Below, piece by piece: positions 1 through 12,625 of a stretch of 64,000 nucleotides of DNA. The notes under the pieces are model-generated. The model was not told the origin of the DNA. It saw nothing but the letters and a program-made list of their open reading frames with translations, and ran no database searches. The translations under genes were made by a program, and so were the position numbers. Source of the DNA: Lepiota brunneoincarnata. Lineage: Eukaryota; Basidiomycota; Agaricomycetes; Agaricales; Agaricaceae. Positions within the stretch are counted from its first letter, which is position 1, and each line of letters opens with the position of its first letter. The stretch lies in assembly GCA_023014365.1 (NCBI GenBank), contig JAEBUN010000001.1, forward strand, positions 1,488,001 to 1,552,000, written 5' to 3'.

Positions 1-94
1 CTGCACTTGATTCGGTAAAGGATTCTCGCTCCTTTTGCGCCATAGGCTAACATAAAAATGTCTGCTGCGGCCAGCGGCTTGCACAGATATCGCT

Positions 95-3000
95 ATGGCC
101 CAGTACAGCGCGGTACCCGTTGAGGGCGCGCACCAGCGAAATCCTAGTTTCGCAACACCGCTGATGGAATCTAATTCTTGGGATCCCCAGGACCTATACA
201 ATTCGGTACGGGGTGCTGAGAACTTGTGACCCAGCAATTAGACTAAGAAATATATTATAGTACCCAGACACCCCCGCTGCCGTCGAGAGATCTTCAGCTG
301 AAGTCGCTCACGCTCCTCTTTCAACTCGAAAACGAACACGTCAGAAACATCTCATAGTCGGCTCACTTATCATTGCCGCCATTATTATTGCCGTTGTTTT
401 TCCTGTGGCCTTTACCAGCCGCCGCAAAGGGGCTGCCCAAAGCGCAGGCGGTTCGACTTCTGGTGGGGGTTCGAGGGGTGCAACTTCGGGAACATCTGGA
501 AGTCTTATCGTGATGGAGGATGGGAGCACATTCACGTATCGCAACGATTTCGAAGGAGACTGGGCTGCGGACCCCAAGAATCCACTTGGGCGTGGGGGAA
601 GAGCCCAGAGCTGGAGTAAACGAATCGGTACTGAAGAATGGATCTGGGGCCAGGATATTGCTCGTGGTGTTAATCTTGGGTGAGTCAAGTCTCCAGCGGG
701 GGTCGCGGATGGATATGTTGATCGAATGGTGAATAGGGGCTGGCTAGGTGATGCATTTCTCATCCTAGACGGCTCGCGCGGTGGTAGCTGATGGTGGATG
801 TGCTAGTGACTGAACCTTTCATCTGCCCAAGCTTGTATGAAAAATACGTCAACGTCAGCGCCGGACCGGTAGTCGATGAATGGACGTTATCCGTTGCTAT
901 GGGAGAACGTCTAGCTCAAGAGATGGAAGAACACTACAGGACGTTCATCGTGCGTGACGAACTCCATCCTTTAGCCTCATTCGTGAGATTAATCGTTTCC
1001 CTCGTAGACCGAGAGAGACTTCGCGGAAATCGCGGGTATGTGTTCGCTTCTCTTTGTGGATCCATTGCCCGGTAACATCCGTGTATTACAGCGGCTGGAC
1101 TGAACTGGGTGCGAATTCCTATTGGATTCTGGGCCATCGAGGCTATCAACGACGAGCCGTTCTTGGTCGGAACCTCATGGAATTACTTCCTCAAGGCGTG
1201 AGTTCCCGCTCCTTCCTGATGCTAGGCTTTTGTTAATCTACTTCCTGTTATAGGATCCAATGGGGGCGTAAGTATGGCATTCGCATCTATCTTGATTTGC
1301 ATGCTCTGCCGGGAAGCCAGAACGGATGGGTATGGTTTAGCAAATCCATCACTCACGAGGCTTCTTCTAATCGTTACTTCGCCAATAGAACCATTCTGGG
1401 AGGAGTAAGGCCCCCCTTTGCTTTGTTCACACGGACCATCAAAGGACTGATAGCCTCTTCATTGTATAGGTGGCTCCGTCAACTTGTGAGTCCATTCCAT
1501 CGCATGGAGCAAAACGCTTTCCATTGAGCTTTTGGCAAAGCATGCATGGAGTGATGGGCATCGCCAACGCCCAGCGTACTCTCACATACCTCCGTATAAT
1601 TACAGAATTTGTCAGCCAAGATCAGTATCGGGATGTCGTCGGAATGTCGGTTTTTTCTTTCCTTTTCCTTCTGTGTAACCTATTTTACTGATTACTATTG
1701 CCTCCTTTGTTAGCGTGGGTATGGTCAACGAGATTCTATGGGGTACAGTGGGTCAAATGCCAGTGCAAAGCTTCTATTACGCCGCATACGAGGCAATTAG
1801 GAAAGCAACGTATGTCCTTATCCCTCCCCCCATCGATCCTTATCTAATAACAATGGATGTATTCTCTCAGGGGCACTGGTGCCGGCGCGGGCCCTTACAT
1901 CGCTATCCACGAAGGCTTTCAAGGAGTAAGGTTTTTCTTCCGATTGTTGATGATTCCGCGTTCTTACCGTGCTGAACGCTCGCTCGGCAGCCCACATTAT
2001 GGGAAGGGTGGGTGTAACCAACTAAACTGTTTTTGACCCCTGTGGCCCTCTTTGACTCGGGAACCAGGTTTTTATCTGGAGCAGATCGGCTCGTTCTCGA
2101 TCAACATCCTGTAGGTCTACTTTTCTTGAACAATGAGGTGGAACCGTTGGTGCTAAGACTATGGCCAAGTACCTTGCGTTTATGGATGACCATGCCACAC
2201 CGTACGTCAACAGGAAGAATTCTGACTATTCCTGTGCATCACTAAAAGTAATTCGGTCAGACCTGAGGCTATGGCTAGAAGACCCTGGTAAGTTCCTTCA
2301 ACTACAAATAGTTTCCTTGAAAGCCGGTTGATGAAAAATAAAATGTTTCCCAGTTCCTGGGCTATTGCTACAAATCAATCGCAGAGAGTATTTGGCGTGA
2401 CAGTTGGCGGCGAATTCTCAGCTGCCATCAATGATTGCGGTCTCTGGTGAGCGGTCTGGTCCCGGTTTCGTAACCCCCCCCCTCCCCTTGATTAGGCTCA
2501 ATCCCCAGTTGGGTTGAGTTGGTCCGGAGAGATTCTAACTATTTGCTATATATCCTCGTGTTCTTCCCAGGTTGAGTGGTATTGGATCTACCCCTGGATA
2601 TCCAGATTGTAGGCCATGGGACGACTGGAGCGTGAGTATACCATCACTAAATACGGCGTGATCGTTGACCTTGTCCCCTTGCTCATGACTTGACCATTGG
2701 ACATGTATATACCTTGGCATGGATTAAAAATAGGCGTATACACCACAAGTTATCGATACCCTGAAGCAGGTGACTTTGGCTTCGATGGACGCGTTACAGA
2801 ATTTCTTTTTCTGGACGTGGAAGATTGGGAATTCAAGTCTGCTCAACACGTCGTCCAGCCCGATGTGGCATTACAGACTCGGATTGGAACGCGGGTGGAT
2901 CCCAAAAGGTATGTGGGCCGTATGGTATAGAATGGTTCTTGCTGATTTGACGTGGACGGGGGACCGATTATGTTTAAACGTCTATGTTGGTACTGTTTGT

Positions 3001-3716
3001 TGTTTCTGCTGTTATGCCGTGGCTACTTGATGCTATTGTCCGCTGGATGGGGTTGTGGGTTGCTGGGCAATGTTGTTGTTTTTATTCCACCCTCAGATCC
3101 TCGAGAGGCTGTTGGCCACTGTGCTTCCGTGTTGGGATCATCCCAGATATTCGATGGAACCTACCCGGCAACAGCTACTGGAGGCGTAAGTTCTTTTCTG
3201 ATTAAGAACTTTCTTTTTGTGGCTTGGATGACGGTTTATTTGTCTTGTCTGACCTTTGGCAGGCAGGTGCGGGGACTGTTGACCCAACCCAGGTAGCTTC
3301 GCATACATTTCCTCCAACGATACTAGGACCCTCGTTTTCGGGGACGCAAATCGCATTGTTGCCGACTTATACGCCGACAGGAGCTATCAAAACGTTACCT
3401 GTGCCTACCTACACCGCAGCACCTTCTATTGATGTGGGGAGTGGGTGGACGAACTCTGTTGACAAAGATCTAGCCTATGTGTGAGCGACCATCTTTGTTG
3501 TCTTCGAGAATCTGTACTGATAGATAGAATGACGTCGTATTTTCATTCCGGAACTCATATAGGCCAGTATCTGGATGCCAATACCCCGAGTGAGTATCCA
3601 CTAACATTTCGGTATTGCCATTTTTTCTTATGAGATGGTTCCGCTCCTGCTATCAAAGTGCGTGGAATGCAGTGAATGCAACACTGCCCGGTAGCCCCTG
3701 TACTGGTGGTGGCTGA
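95..3716 (+). CDS. GH5 (subfamily 9-like) exo-1,3-beta-glucanase, membrane anchored, 23 exons
   Basis: Predicted 677-residue glucan hydrolase that trims beta-1,3-glucan of the fungal wall. Exons: 95-205, 261-679, 737-747, 807-949, 1008-1035, 1092-1197, 1254-1329, 1389-1404, 1470-1485, 1529-1645, 1714-1809, 1871-1925, 1991-2007, 2068-2110, 2170-2201, 2261-2287, 2354-2446, 2571-2631, 2734-2908, 3097-3185, 3263-3480, 3563-3589, 3659-3716; all phases close. Residues about 68-87 form one hydrophobic segment after a basic cytoplasmic tail (KRTRQKH), so it looks like a type II membrane protein with an extracellular catalytic domain. Family motifs seen: GVNLGGWLVTEPF, the GMVNE acid/base glutamate (about E354), GGEFS nucleophile (about E458), and DQHPYLAF. 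The ATG at 95 gives an open frame with a clean first intron. Four exons are 11-17 nt long. No lesion found. Family assignment is firm; the exact substrate is inferred. Confidence 0.9.
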
Positions 3717-4932
3717 AGCCCCACCTTCCACCGCAGACATTACAACGCTCGATATTTGCGTAAACCTGCGGTCTGGATTTTCCCGTAATCCCTCGCCTCC
3801 GGCCAGTCTTGGTACATATAACTTTTACATTCACTTCCGTCTGGGTTTGTGGATTGTGGGTTTGTGGCTGAACACTCCTGACTATCTATAAAGACGGTCT
3901 TCTATTCTATTTTATGAACTTCTTTCCCACTGCATTGTACTACGGACTCGAAGAACCCCCGTCTCCCTTAGATCGCTGGTTACTGTTGTGTGCGGCAGAC
4001 TCCCTCGAACCCCACATCGCGCAGGCGAATGAAAGCCGGTGTCAATCCTCAATTTTTTTTCAAGCGTAAACCGAAGATGAGTTGCGCGTGGCTACCTTTC
4101 GCTGTCACGTCAAGCGCGCTTATGGACCCCCGTCGCTCGGCCGGTTCGGTCTCCTGAGTCTGTGTTCTTTTCTCACCATCGACACATGGAAGGTGGGTAT
4201 TCACGTACTACATGGTCATAGAGGCACCAGAAATCAATGTCGGTTGTTTGCCGTTTGATGGTTTTGAGGTCCACCTGATGGAGGGTGTGCTGGCGTTCCC
4301 AGGATAGCGGACGTTCACGAACGCTAAGTTTAATCCAATGAGACTCGTGACTCGAGCTTTTTGTGTGTTAATATATTGAGCAGGGACCCGACGTGATTGC
4401 CGATGGTGACTGGAGGGTATTTTCGTGCGCCTGAAGGCGTTTGTAGTAAGACACAATTGCGTGTAACTGTTGTTCATCGTTGTTACTACACAAATTTGTT
4501 GGCGGCGCAATAGACATGGACATGAGGGTATGTATTGTGGATCGAGCAGTAGGTTTGTTGTGCTGACCAGCGTTTCAAGTGCTTGTTTTTAAGCTCGAGC
4601 ACGAACATCGTTGGAGTACAAGGGCGACCGGATGACGTAAACACTTTCGCTCAGTGGGGGGGAAGAATACTCTCACTCATGCTATCCATGGGCCCCACCT
4701 CTCGGCCCGTGCTTCTTGCAGGGTATGCAGCTGGGGAGGTATTAGTAAACTCCTTGATAGTGGGAGCTGGTGGGTCGAGGTGCCTATTCGTTTCCCCTTC
4801 TCCACGCTAGTCTCAGCTCGCCCTTCAAGCCTACAAGCCGAACGCGAACCACGAACCATTCTACGCCGTTGATCTTGCCAGCTGACTCTGTTTCTTATCC
4901 TGCTGGCAAAGAGCGAAACAACCAGAACAGCC
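3717..4932. other. Intergenic region between glucanase and transporter
   Basis: About 1.2 kb without a supportable gene. The short open frames here have no recognisable domain and no consistent splice context. It should hold the glucanase 3' UTR and the promoter and 5' UTR of the transporter; I see no unambiguous regulatory element. Confidence 0.6.
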
Positions 4933-7543
4933 ATGGCTGCTACCGCCACCGCGACCGGTGCGGACGTCAAGAGAGAGAGCTCGTTGGAGAAAGAGCAACA
5001 GGATTCGGATCGGAGGACAAGTGGGAGCGAGAGTAAGGACTTGAATATTACTGATGGGCTGCCACCCCCTGGCTCCGATGAGAGGCTTGCAGAGGAGAAG
5101 AAGTTATTGAGAAGACTGGACTCAAGGCTACTACCAACAATCTTCGTGATTTACATCATGAACTATATTGACGTATATATATATATTCTTTGCTCACACC
5201 CGATAAGCTGACGCTGATGCTCCTAGCGGAATGGGATTACGACCGCGAGACTCAAAGGAATGCAGGAGGACTTGGGGATAAACGGTACAGTTTGCGGCCA
5301 CTGAGTCGTACCCGACACAGACTGATGGATTATCAGACGTGCAGTACGCGACTGTAATCGCCATCCTTTTCGTAACTTATTGCCCGGCACAAGTACCGTC
5401 TAACATGGTAAGTTGATACTGACCAGAGCCAGGATACAAGAATGCTGAAGATGAAGTATGTCAGCTGTTGAATTATGTTACAAGGTGCGACCAACACAAA
5501 TGCGTCGAATATAGTTGAGCTAAACATCCCATACCATTAGACCTTCTTGGTATATAGGAGCATGCGTCGTCGGGTGGGGTCTCACAAGCTTACTTACTGG
5601 AGTACGTGTGCCCATATTTTTGTTGCATTGACTCACAGGTGAACGCGATATTTGGCATACAGGTAACCAAGAACTTCTCTGGCATTCTCGCATGTCGAGT
5701 CTTCATTGGGCTCCCGGAAGCTGCATTCTATCCTGGAGCCATGTATCTACTGTCTCGCTGGTACACCAAGAAGGTGCCACCCTTTTGACGATCTCGTTCT
5801 TTCCCAATCGTGACAGCCTTTTCCAGGAGCTCGCATTTCGCTCGGCAGTTCTATATGCTGGATTATTGCTTTCTAACGCGTTTGGCGCTGTAAGCTGGTG
5901 GTTGATAGCCCCTCTTCTTTTATTGACCTCCCACGATAGCTAATCGCTGCTGGCATCCTTTCTAATATGGAAGGAAAGCGCGGTATCCGCGCTTGGCGAT
6001 GGTGAGACTATACCTCCCTGTGATAGTAATTGCCGCTCATTCAGACCCCAGGCTGTTTTTTATTGAGGCATGAGCCATTCTTATCCATGAAAGTTTCTGC
6101 AATAATCCTCATCTATTCCAGGGTGCAATTACGATCCTTGTTGGACTGAATAGCATGTGAGTTGGGCTTTCCTAGCTGATACGGCCACAGGACTCAACTC
6201 AGATTAGGTGGTTGCTTCCGGACTACGTTTGTCTTGTTCGCATCCGGCTCGATACTGGGTATATCTAAATAATCCACCAGCCCATCAATACCAGATGGAT
6301 GTCCCAGTATGAACGGAGACTCGCTCAGGCACGTCTATCTGATGATGCAGGAGAAGCCGACAAAGATAACCCAGAGGATTCGTGAGTTACCTCACCCCCT
6401 AGCATGTACAGTCATGGTCGCGACGGCTGACGGGCTTGAAGCGCGTGGCAAGGTTTGAAGTTGGCCATCAAAGACCCCCTTGTGTCCATTTTTGCCATTA
6501 TGACGACGTCCCAGTTGCTAGGTCTTAGCTTTGTACAATTCTTCCCAACGTAGGTTCATCCTCTCTCCATGGGAGATCTATCCTGATGGATCCCCATGCA
6601 GATTGACTCAAACCCTTGGATTCAATACAACTGTAACTTTGTTATTGGCTGCGTATGAGAATCTCACCCCTGATCGTTTGGTAAACACTTATTGGCTCCC
6701 TCAGTCCACCTTGGATCCTTGCTTCAATAGTGTGCTGCCTGAGCGCATGGCACGCTGGTACGTTATACAAACAACATTTATCAGTTACTCGCATCCATAA
6801 GGCCGATCTTCAGATCGAACAGGCGAGCGCTACTTCCACATTGCCGGTTGGTGGTGGGGGGTGATAGTTGGGTTCATCATTGCACTGTCAACTATGTCAG
6901 TCGCGGGACGCTATGTCTCCTTATTCCTAATGGCGTGTGGATATGCTGGTAAGCTGTCCTTGGGCCATCGCCAGTGTCAGAGCTAACGGGTTGCTCTTCA
7001 GGTTTCGCTATGACCCTGGTTTGGGTGTCCAACGTGATTCCCAGACCGCCTGTGTAAGTCGACAGTACAGCAGCATGGTGCCTGTCCGGTGTTTTACGAA
7101 CCTGATTTCAGTAAGCGAGCCGCTGCTATTGGCATCGTCAATGGCTGTGGAAACCTTGGCAATCTGTGGGTGTTTTTTTTTCCATTCGAGTCCCTGAGTG
7201 TCTTCTAGGGCTAAAGTTTCCCAATTTCAGGATGGGGTCCTATACCTGGAAGGCGTCTTGGGGACCTCAGTATCATCAATCCATGGCCATCTCCCTAGGT
7301 GCCCTGGTTATATCCTCAGTGATGTCGTTGGGTAAGTCTATGCATGACGAGTTCACCAATTGTATTGATGTCGTTGCAGGCATCCGCCAGATACTCGTCC
7401 AGAGGAACAAGAAACTGGATGCAGACGAAAGTCTTGCGATGCAAGGAGCTAATCGAGCCCGAGTTGAAGAAGCTGCACGTCTTGAAGGGATCACCTTCGC
7501 AGAAGCCATGGAAAGGAGGAAAGGCTTCCGTTATCTGTACTGA
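4933..7543 (+). CDS. MFS transporter, allantoate permease/ACS family, 20 exons
   Basis: Predicted 524-residue plasma-membrane transporter of the anion:cation symporter branch of the major facilitator superfamily (Dal5/Tna1-like), which imports organic anions such as allantoate, nicotinate or related vitamins. Exons: 4933-5172, 5227-5284, 5337-5407, 5465-5484, 5541-5601, 5663-5773, 5827-5889, 5940-6001, 6052-6067, 6122-6156, 6208-6226, 6281-6381, 6442-6549, 6602-6652, 6705-6757, 6814-6948, 7002-7053, 7112-7165, 7231-7331, 7380-7543; phases all agree. The N-terminal tail is acidic, then RLLPTIFVIYIMNYIDRNGI opens TM1, CRVFIGLPEAAFYPGAMYLLSRWY is the family's TM4 signature, and DRTGERYFHIAGWWWG precedes TM9-10. 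The intron at 6068-6121 uses a GC donor. The C-terminal tail is hydrophilic and cytosolic. The substrate cannot be told from sequence. Confidence 0.9.
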
Positions 7544-8595
7544 TTGGAAATGTGACGACTGCGGATGACCCCTATTGCTCAATTGAAATGTTCGACAGCG
7601 AATTATACTTTAAGAGGATAATACTCGCTTGGTGAAGTAGGTTCTACGGGTGTCTTCACGAGAGAGTATGGTCGACAAAAGGCTTGGCAAGCTCTAGGTC
7701 AATCGGTGCATTCTTGTCGCATAGGGCAATTACCCAAATTCAGCATTAGTGATAGGCTGTCAAGCTGCTGCCAGGTCTCCTGGAACTAATACATATCAAG
7801 GTAGTAGTTTCCGTCAGGTCCTGGCCCTCAGACTCACTAGTAGGGATCGATATCATGATGCGAGGGGCGGCTAATTCCATCGATCCCATAGGTTCCAGCT
7901 GTCCTCAGGCTCATATCTTGGATTTCTTTAGCTTCTTCCATGGAATAATACCTGCGACCAGCTGACCACAATCACAATCAACAATTCACGATCTCCGTAT
8001 CTCGGATCTCGCACATATCGCTAACAACGGCTCACTCCCACGGTAACGCTGAGAAAAAATCGACGTTTGTGGAGGCTACAAGCAAGATACATTGATGACA
8101 TTTCTATGACACTACTCTCATTGATCACGTTGCGATTGATGGATAGCCCGAGATCTACATTTCTCACCCTTCAGCCACAAACCCTTTGGCACGGTTGCAG
8201 TGGCATTGGGACGACCGAGAAACAGAAGTGTTTTCGGCAGCTCTCTGACGTGCCCAGTCATCACTAAAGGTCTAAACACGAAGAGCGCTAGTACTGACAG
8301 TGACCTTGGTTTGGTCCTGCGACTAGGAATACACCATGCATTGATGGACTAGTTCATCCCATGTTGATATTTCAGTTCTGTAGTAGGATTGGTACGAACA
8401 AGGACATGGGATTCAATTTGCTACAAATAACAATCCGATCAAAATGGCAAACAGCCACAATATGCCTAGGAATGTTTGTCAGTCACGCCCTCTGCTCTGC
8501 TCTGGGAAAGGGGCGACACTTACAGGGAACGAAGTGGAACAAACAAAAATAAGTGGAATGAACGAATGAGGGAAGACTTCCATACTTCCTTTGTT
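7544..8595. other. Intergenic region between convergent transporter and GNAT genes
   Basis: About 1.05 kb between the stop codons of two convergent genes. I see no coding segment with domain similarity; it should contain both 3' UTRs. Confidence 0.6.
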
Positions 8596-9183
8596 TCACA
8601 ACGACATGCCCATCCAGGCATTATCGTCCTTGGCGCTGTTGCCAGCTTCAATTTGTCGGAAACCCATTGAGGAGTATAGGCCGACGGCTGCCTTGCTTTG
8701 CTGCGAGACTTGGAGCAGCACTGTTCGCTTCGCTCCTGAGGCGCCTGCATCGTCTGCTTGGATCCATTCTATCCCTGCAGAAATCATCTTCTTCCCCAGT
8801 CCGTTCCCCCTATGGGCCGGATGGACCCAGACACCCACAAAGAGATAGTAGGCGCCTCCAGCCTGCACACTCCGCGGAGGAACAAAACCAAACTCTCGCA
8901 AGATGTTGGGTCCAAGTACTGTGACCATGCCCACCCATTTATGCTGCCATGACAGTCTCTCTAATGAATGGGAAGTGGCAGCTGAGATGATGGTGATTTT
9001 GTGTCGGGATTGGAGACGCGCTCTCCATTGGTCGTAGCTTAATGCGCTTTCACCCTCGTAGGTGGACGAAAAGCTCTGGGGATCGGTTTTAATGGCCTGG
9101 AGGCGTAAATCCTTGTATTGGATGATATGGTGTTGACCAGGGATGGCTGGAATGGAGTACACTGTGTATCTAAGACCATCCAT
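8596..9183 (-). CDS. GNAT family N-acetyltransferase
   Basis: Single-exon 195-residue protein on the minus strand. It has the GCN5-related acetyltransferase fold: VGMVTVLG (beta2-beta3), YYLFVGVWVHPAHRGNGLGK, which contains motif A for acetyl-CoA (R-G-N-G-L-G), and a C-terminal LQVSQQSKAAVGLYSSMGF segment typical of motif B, where the side chain before LYSSMGF lines the substrate site. The N-terminal part (IIQYKDLRLQAIKTDPQSF) matches the opening helix of small-molecule or protein GNATs that read ahead of a glutamate-rich loop. Transfers an acetyl group from acetyl-CoA to an unknown amine. Length is normal for the family. No intron is needed, unlike its neighbours. It is convergent with the transporter; no shared pathway is evident. 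Confidence 0.82.
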   Translation of the reverse strand: MDGLRYTVYSIPAIPGQHHIIQYKDLRLQAIKTDPQSFSSTYEGESALSYDQWRARLQSRHKITIISAATSHSLERLSWQHKWVGMVTVLGPNILREFGFVPPRSVQAGGAYYLFVGVWVHPAHRGNGLGKKMISAGIEWIQADDAGASGAKRTVLLQVSQQSKAAVGLYSSMGFRQIEAGNSAKDDNAWMGMSL

Positions 9184-12100
9184 TGTTGAGAGAGGGGGTG
9201 GAGTGGGGGTGGATACTGGTATTGCGATATGAGCAATGGTTATGGCCCCTAACGTGAACAGCTGACTCTTGCGTTGAGGACAATAACCAGAATCTAAATG
9301 GGGATGGACGAAACGTCACTGGAGCAAACAATTGTGTCGCAAATCTATTGTACACAGACCCAAGTTCGTTGTACATAAGGGACCCTTTCGATGAAAGAGC
9401 GCCCGTGGCTAGAACTGAGAAGGCGAGTCCTGATGACATTAGTATTCGCGTAGTATGGCGATAACAATTCCAGAAGTATCGGAGAGGAATACATCACAAC
9501 TCGATATACTCAATATCGAGTTGTAAACTTACGTTCAAACCCGATTAGTCGTTTTGTCCGGGCATTCGTCTCTTTCTGTGTTCGTAAGGTCCAAGGATTA
9601 AAGGATCTTATCTGCCGGTTGCTCTTGTGGCTGACCTCTTCAATCCTTTTCAATATTTCCTCGGATACTCCTCTCTGACATCTACAAAACCTCACTTTTA
9701 CTGCGAGACATCACAATTCTTTGTTAGGCCTGTGGTGGGTTGTGGCGTTAAGAAACTCCTTACAATTGCGCAAAGTCCATTGAGACCTTGGCTATTACAC
9801 TCATTCAGAGAGTTGTGATGGATTTTAGTAATATCAGGAGCCATTTTTGTACATCTCGAGCCATTGTGGACTTAACCAGAATTGTAATGGGTCACAACCG
9901 AAACGAGAATCTGACGATGGGCTGACTCTAACCAAGTCCTTCGTGTCGGTTGCGTCAAGATACCCGCGAAATCGAGGGCGGTACGGGGTGAAGGGCCAGA
10001 CGGTGCTGTTGACTGCCCAGCCAAAAGGTGAACTGCTCCGAACCTATCGACAACGACCGTCGGGCTAAAGTAGGGGTTTGTACTTGTGACCAACATATTT
10101 CCAGTGCCAGCCCTGGCCAATTTTATAAATTGCCAATTCCATTGGCGTTCATCTTTCTGCCCACCAGAAACGATTCTCCGGGGACTCCGTGTCGCATAGG
10201 ATCTTCTGTGGCCAACTGCCTGAAGCAGTTCCGCGTTTCCTTACGTTCTCTCGCCCCATCTTTTCACACGAGCGGGAATATAGAGACGTCTCTGACACAG
10301 AGCAGTCGATACGCATTTTTCGCTTTGCTGAGCATTGTAGTGGTACCAGTCCATCGTGAATTGCGCAGGAAACCGAGAGGTAACGTGCACACGATACCAC
10401 GCCCAACGCCCAGTACCAAGACCTAGATGCGCCCTCGGGTAGGAACACCATTGCACAGCAGGGAGAATGTTACTACCGTAGACACTTGACCCCTCCCGGG
10501 AAGGTGGCACTTGGTCATTGACATTTGTTCAACAAGATGGAAGAGGGCTCGCTACCTTGGCCAGAAATTGAGGCTGTAAGGGCTGACGATGCTGAGTGAA
10601 GCAACCATCGTGCTTCACTGGTAAAATAGGTTCCAACGAGTTGTTGGGATTACCTTCATGGCGGGATCACCAGACGAACCCCAGCCGGAGCCACCACAGA
10701 CATGGAGGAATCCTTGAAACACTGCACTCAGTCTCGGCTACATTTCCAAAGTTACCGACTTGGACCTGATCTCAGCAGTTGGAGCGGCACCTAGCGCATC
10801 TCCTAACAACCCGCACCACACTGAATATGGGCCCCCCTCCATGGCCTCAGCGTAAGTATTCACCGCCCTTTGGCCCTTTCTACATATACGTAAGTCACCG
10901 CTTACCCAAAGTACAGCGGACAGTACCGCAACCAGAGCTGGAATCATCCCAAGTCCGATTATTCAAGACCTGTAGTTACATACTCAGCCAATCTCCCTAA
11001 GTACAAGAAGGGATGAAGCATGTGGTCACCGACAATCAACAGGCATCCAACTCCAGACGGAGGGCTTGAAGCTGTCTTCATGCCCACTAATCAGCTCGTC
11101 ACGAATATTTCGGTTAGCTCACCTTCTCTCTTGGTTATTCGATGAAGGGCTTCCATCCATGCTCGATCTCACATTCACCAATGGAAGGGTGCCGTGGAGC
11201 ATCGTCTTATTGGGGTGGGCTCAAAATTTGGAATCTCGCCTATGGTTCTTACCGTTCCGCAATTCAATGGGCGCTAAACACTCCAATCTTCTATTTACGA
11301 GATATCGGGCGTCCGATACGATAGGAAACACAGACTCCGAGAAGTGGGCTGACACTTTCACCCAAACCAGAGTTCGTGGGTACCATTGACGACCCAGAAA
11401 ATGCCAAGACCGCTCTTACACAAGTGACATTGGAAACCAGCGAGTAGGTGTGCCATGCCTGGGACCAAAACCCCATGCCAAACCATAATGGTGTCTTGCT
11501 GTTGTTCCCGCCTTCCACAATTCCTCTGCTACCCCAGGTTCTCCGAGTCTTTGGTTGAAAGCAAATAAACTGCTACTTTACCGTTCGGTGAATCCGGCGG
11601 ACAGTTTCATCGTTTCCAAGAACTTCTTACTCTTCGCTATCACCTTCACCGTCTCAGTGTTACAAGTATCCGCCGAAGCCCCGTATCCCACCATTTATTT
11701 CTGCGGTGACGCGCCGCTATTTCCCATTTTCACCGGGGACCACTAGTCATGGTAGTTTCCTGCGCCGTCCATATTCTGCTACCGCCGGGGCACTTCAACC
11801 TGGCTCCCTATTTCCTAGGCATTTCGTTCAGATTTTGTGCTTGATGCCTGGAGCGTGTGCCAACTTCAAGCGAAGTGTCAAAGTGACTGAAGTCTAACGA
11901 TTCATCCCTGTTTTTGGGCGATGTTAGGCATCCTCTTTCGCAGGTATTGTTGACTCTACATCCTGAAGACGACTGGGCTCTATGACATGTTCCTATGTGA
12001 AATGCCAAGTGGTTGGGCCCTTCGAAATCGGTATTGTAAGCGCAGTCTGCTATCATAAATTAGTGTCCTGAGGGTCCGCTGCCGAAACATGAAAGTGACA

Positions 12101-12309
12101 TTAATGTAAAAGATTCTAACGGGCCCATCTAACCTGAGGAAGAACCGCGAGCTGGATCGTCTCCGGAGGAGTGCCAAAGGTAGTGAAGCTCCACGATTCT
12201 GCAGCTAGTGTGTGATGCTCATAACCAAGAAAAAAGTCGGGGTCTGCCGGGGCCCCTCGTTGTTCCACGTAAATGTGAGTTTCCGGACCCTGCATTAAGA
12301 AGTGTCAAT

Positions 12310-12625
12310 CATGCATGATTCGTGTGTCTTCATCCCTTCTAGCGACTGTCAATTCTTGGCGCCGATAGATTTGATGTTGTTTCCGACCGGTGTGTTGTTT
12401 TCCCGAGACTCTTACTAGTGTTCTATGAATGGCCTGGGGGTCCGTGATCGAACGTTCTTCGTAGGGCCAGAATGTATACAGGTCAAAGAACCTGGCTCTC
12501 GGACTTTAACGACGTGGGAACAACAAATCACCCCCGACCGGCCGAGCAAAAGCAGTACGCTATCGTGAAATGGGCGCCGAGCCATGCAGTAACGCGAGAT
12601 GGTGAGCCAGTTCGCAGTATGGAAC
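12310..12625 (+). repeat. Diverged repeat, copy 1
   Basis: Sequence from about 12314 (GATTCGTGTGTCTTCATCCC) aligns with 13627 onward (GATTCGTATAGTTCCATCCC) over roughly 110 bp, at about three quarters identity by eye, with a ~40 bp length difference. A second block near 12555 (CAGTACGCTATCGTGAAATG) aligns with 13801 (CAATACGCCGATTTGAAAGG). The order of blocks is the same in both copies. Nature unknown; no coding content recognised. Confidence 0.45.

Noticed and set aside
748..806. Apparent frameshift at the GGWLVTEP motif of the glucanase (one extra T in GGTGGATGTGCTAG)
   Set aside because: The resemblance lies in an intron. The 11 nt micro-exon at 737-747 rebuilds the motif perfectly with normal splice sites, so no lesion is needed.
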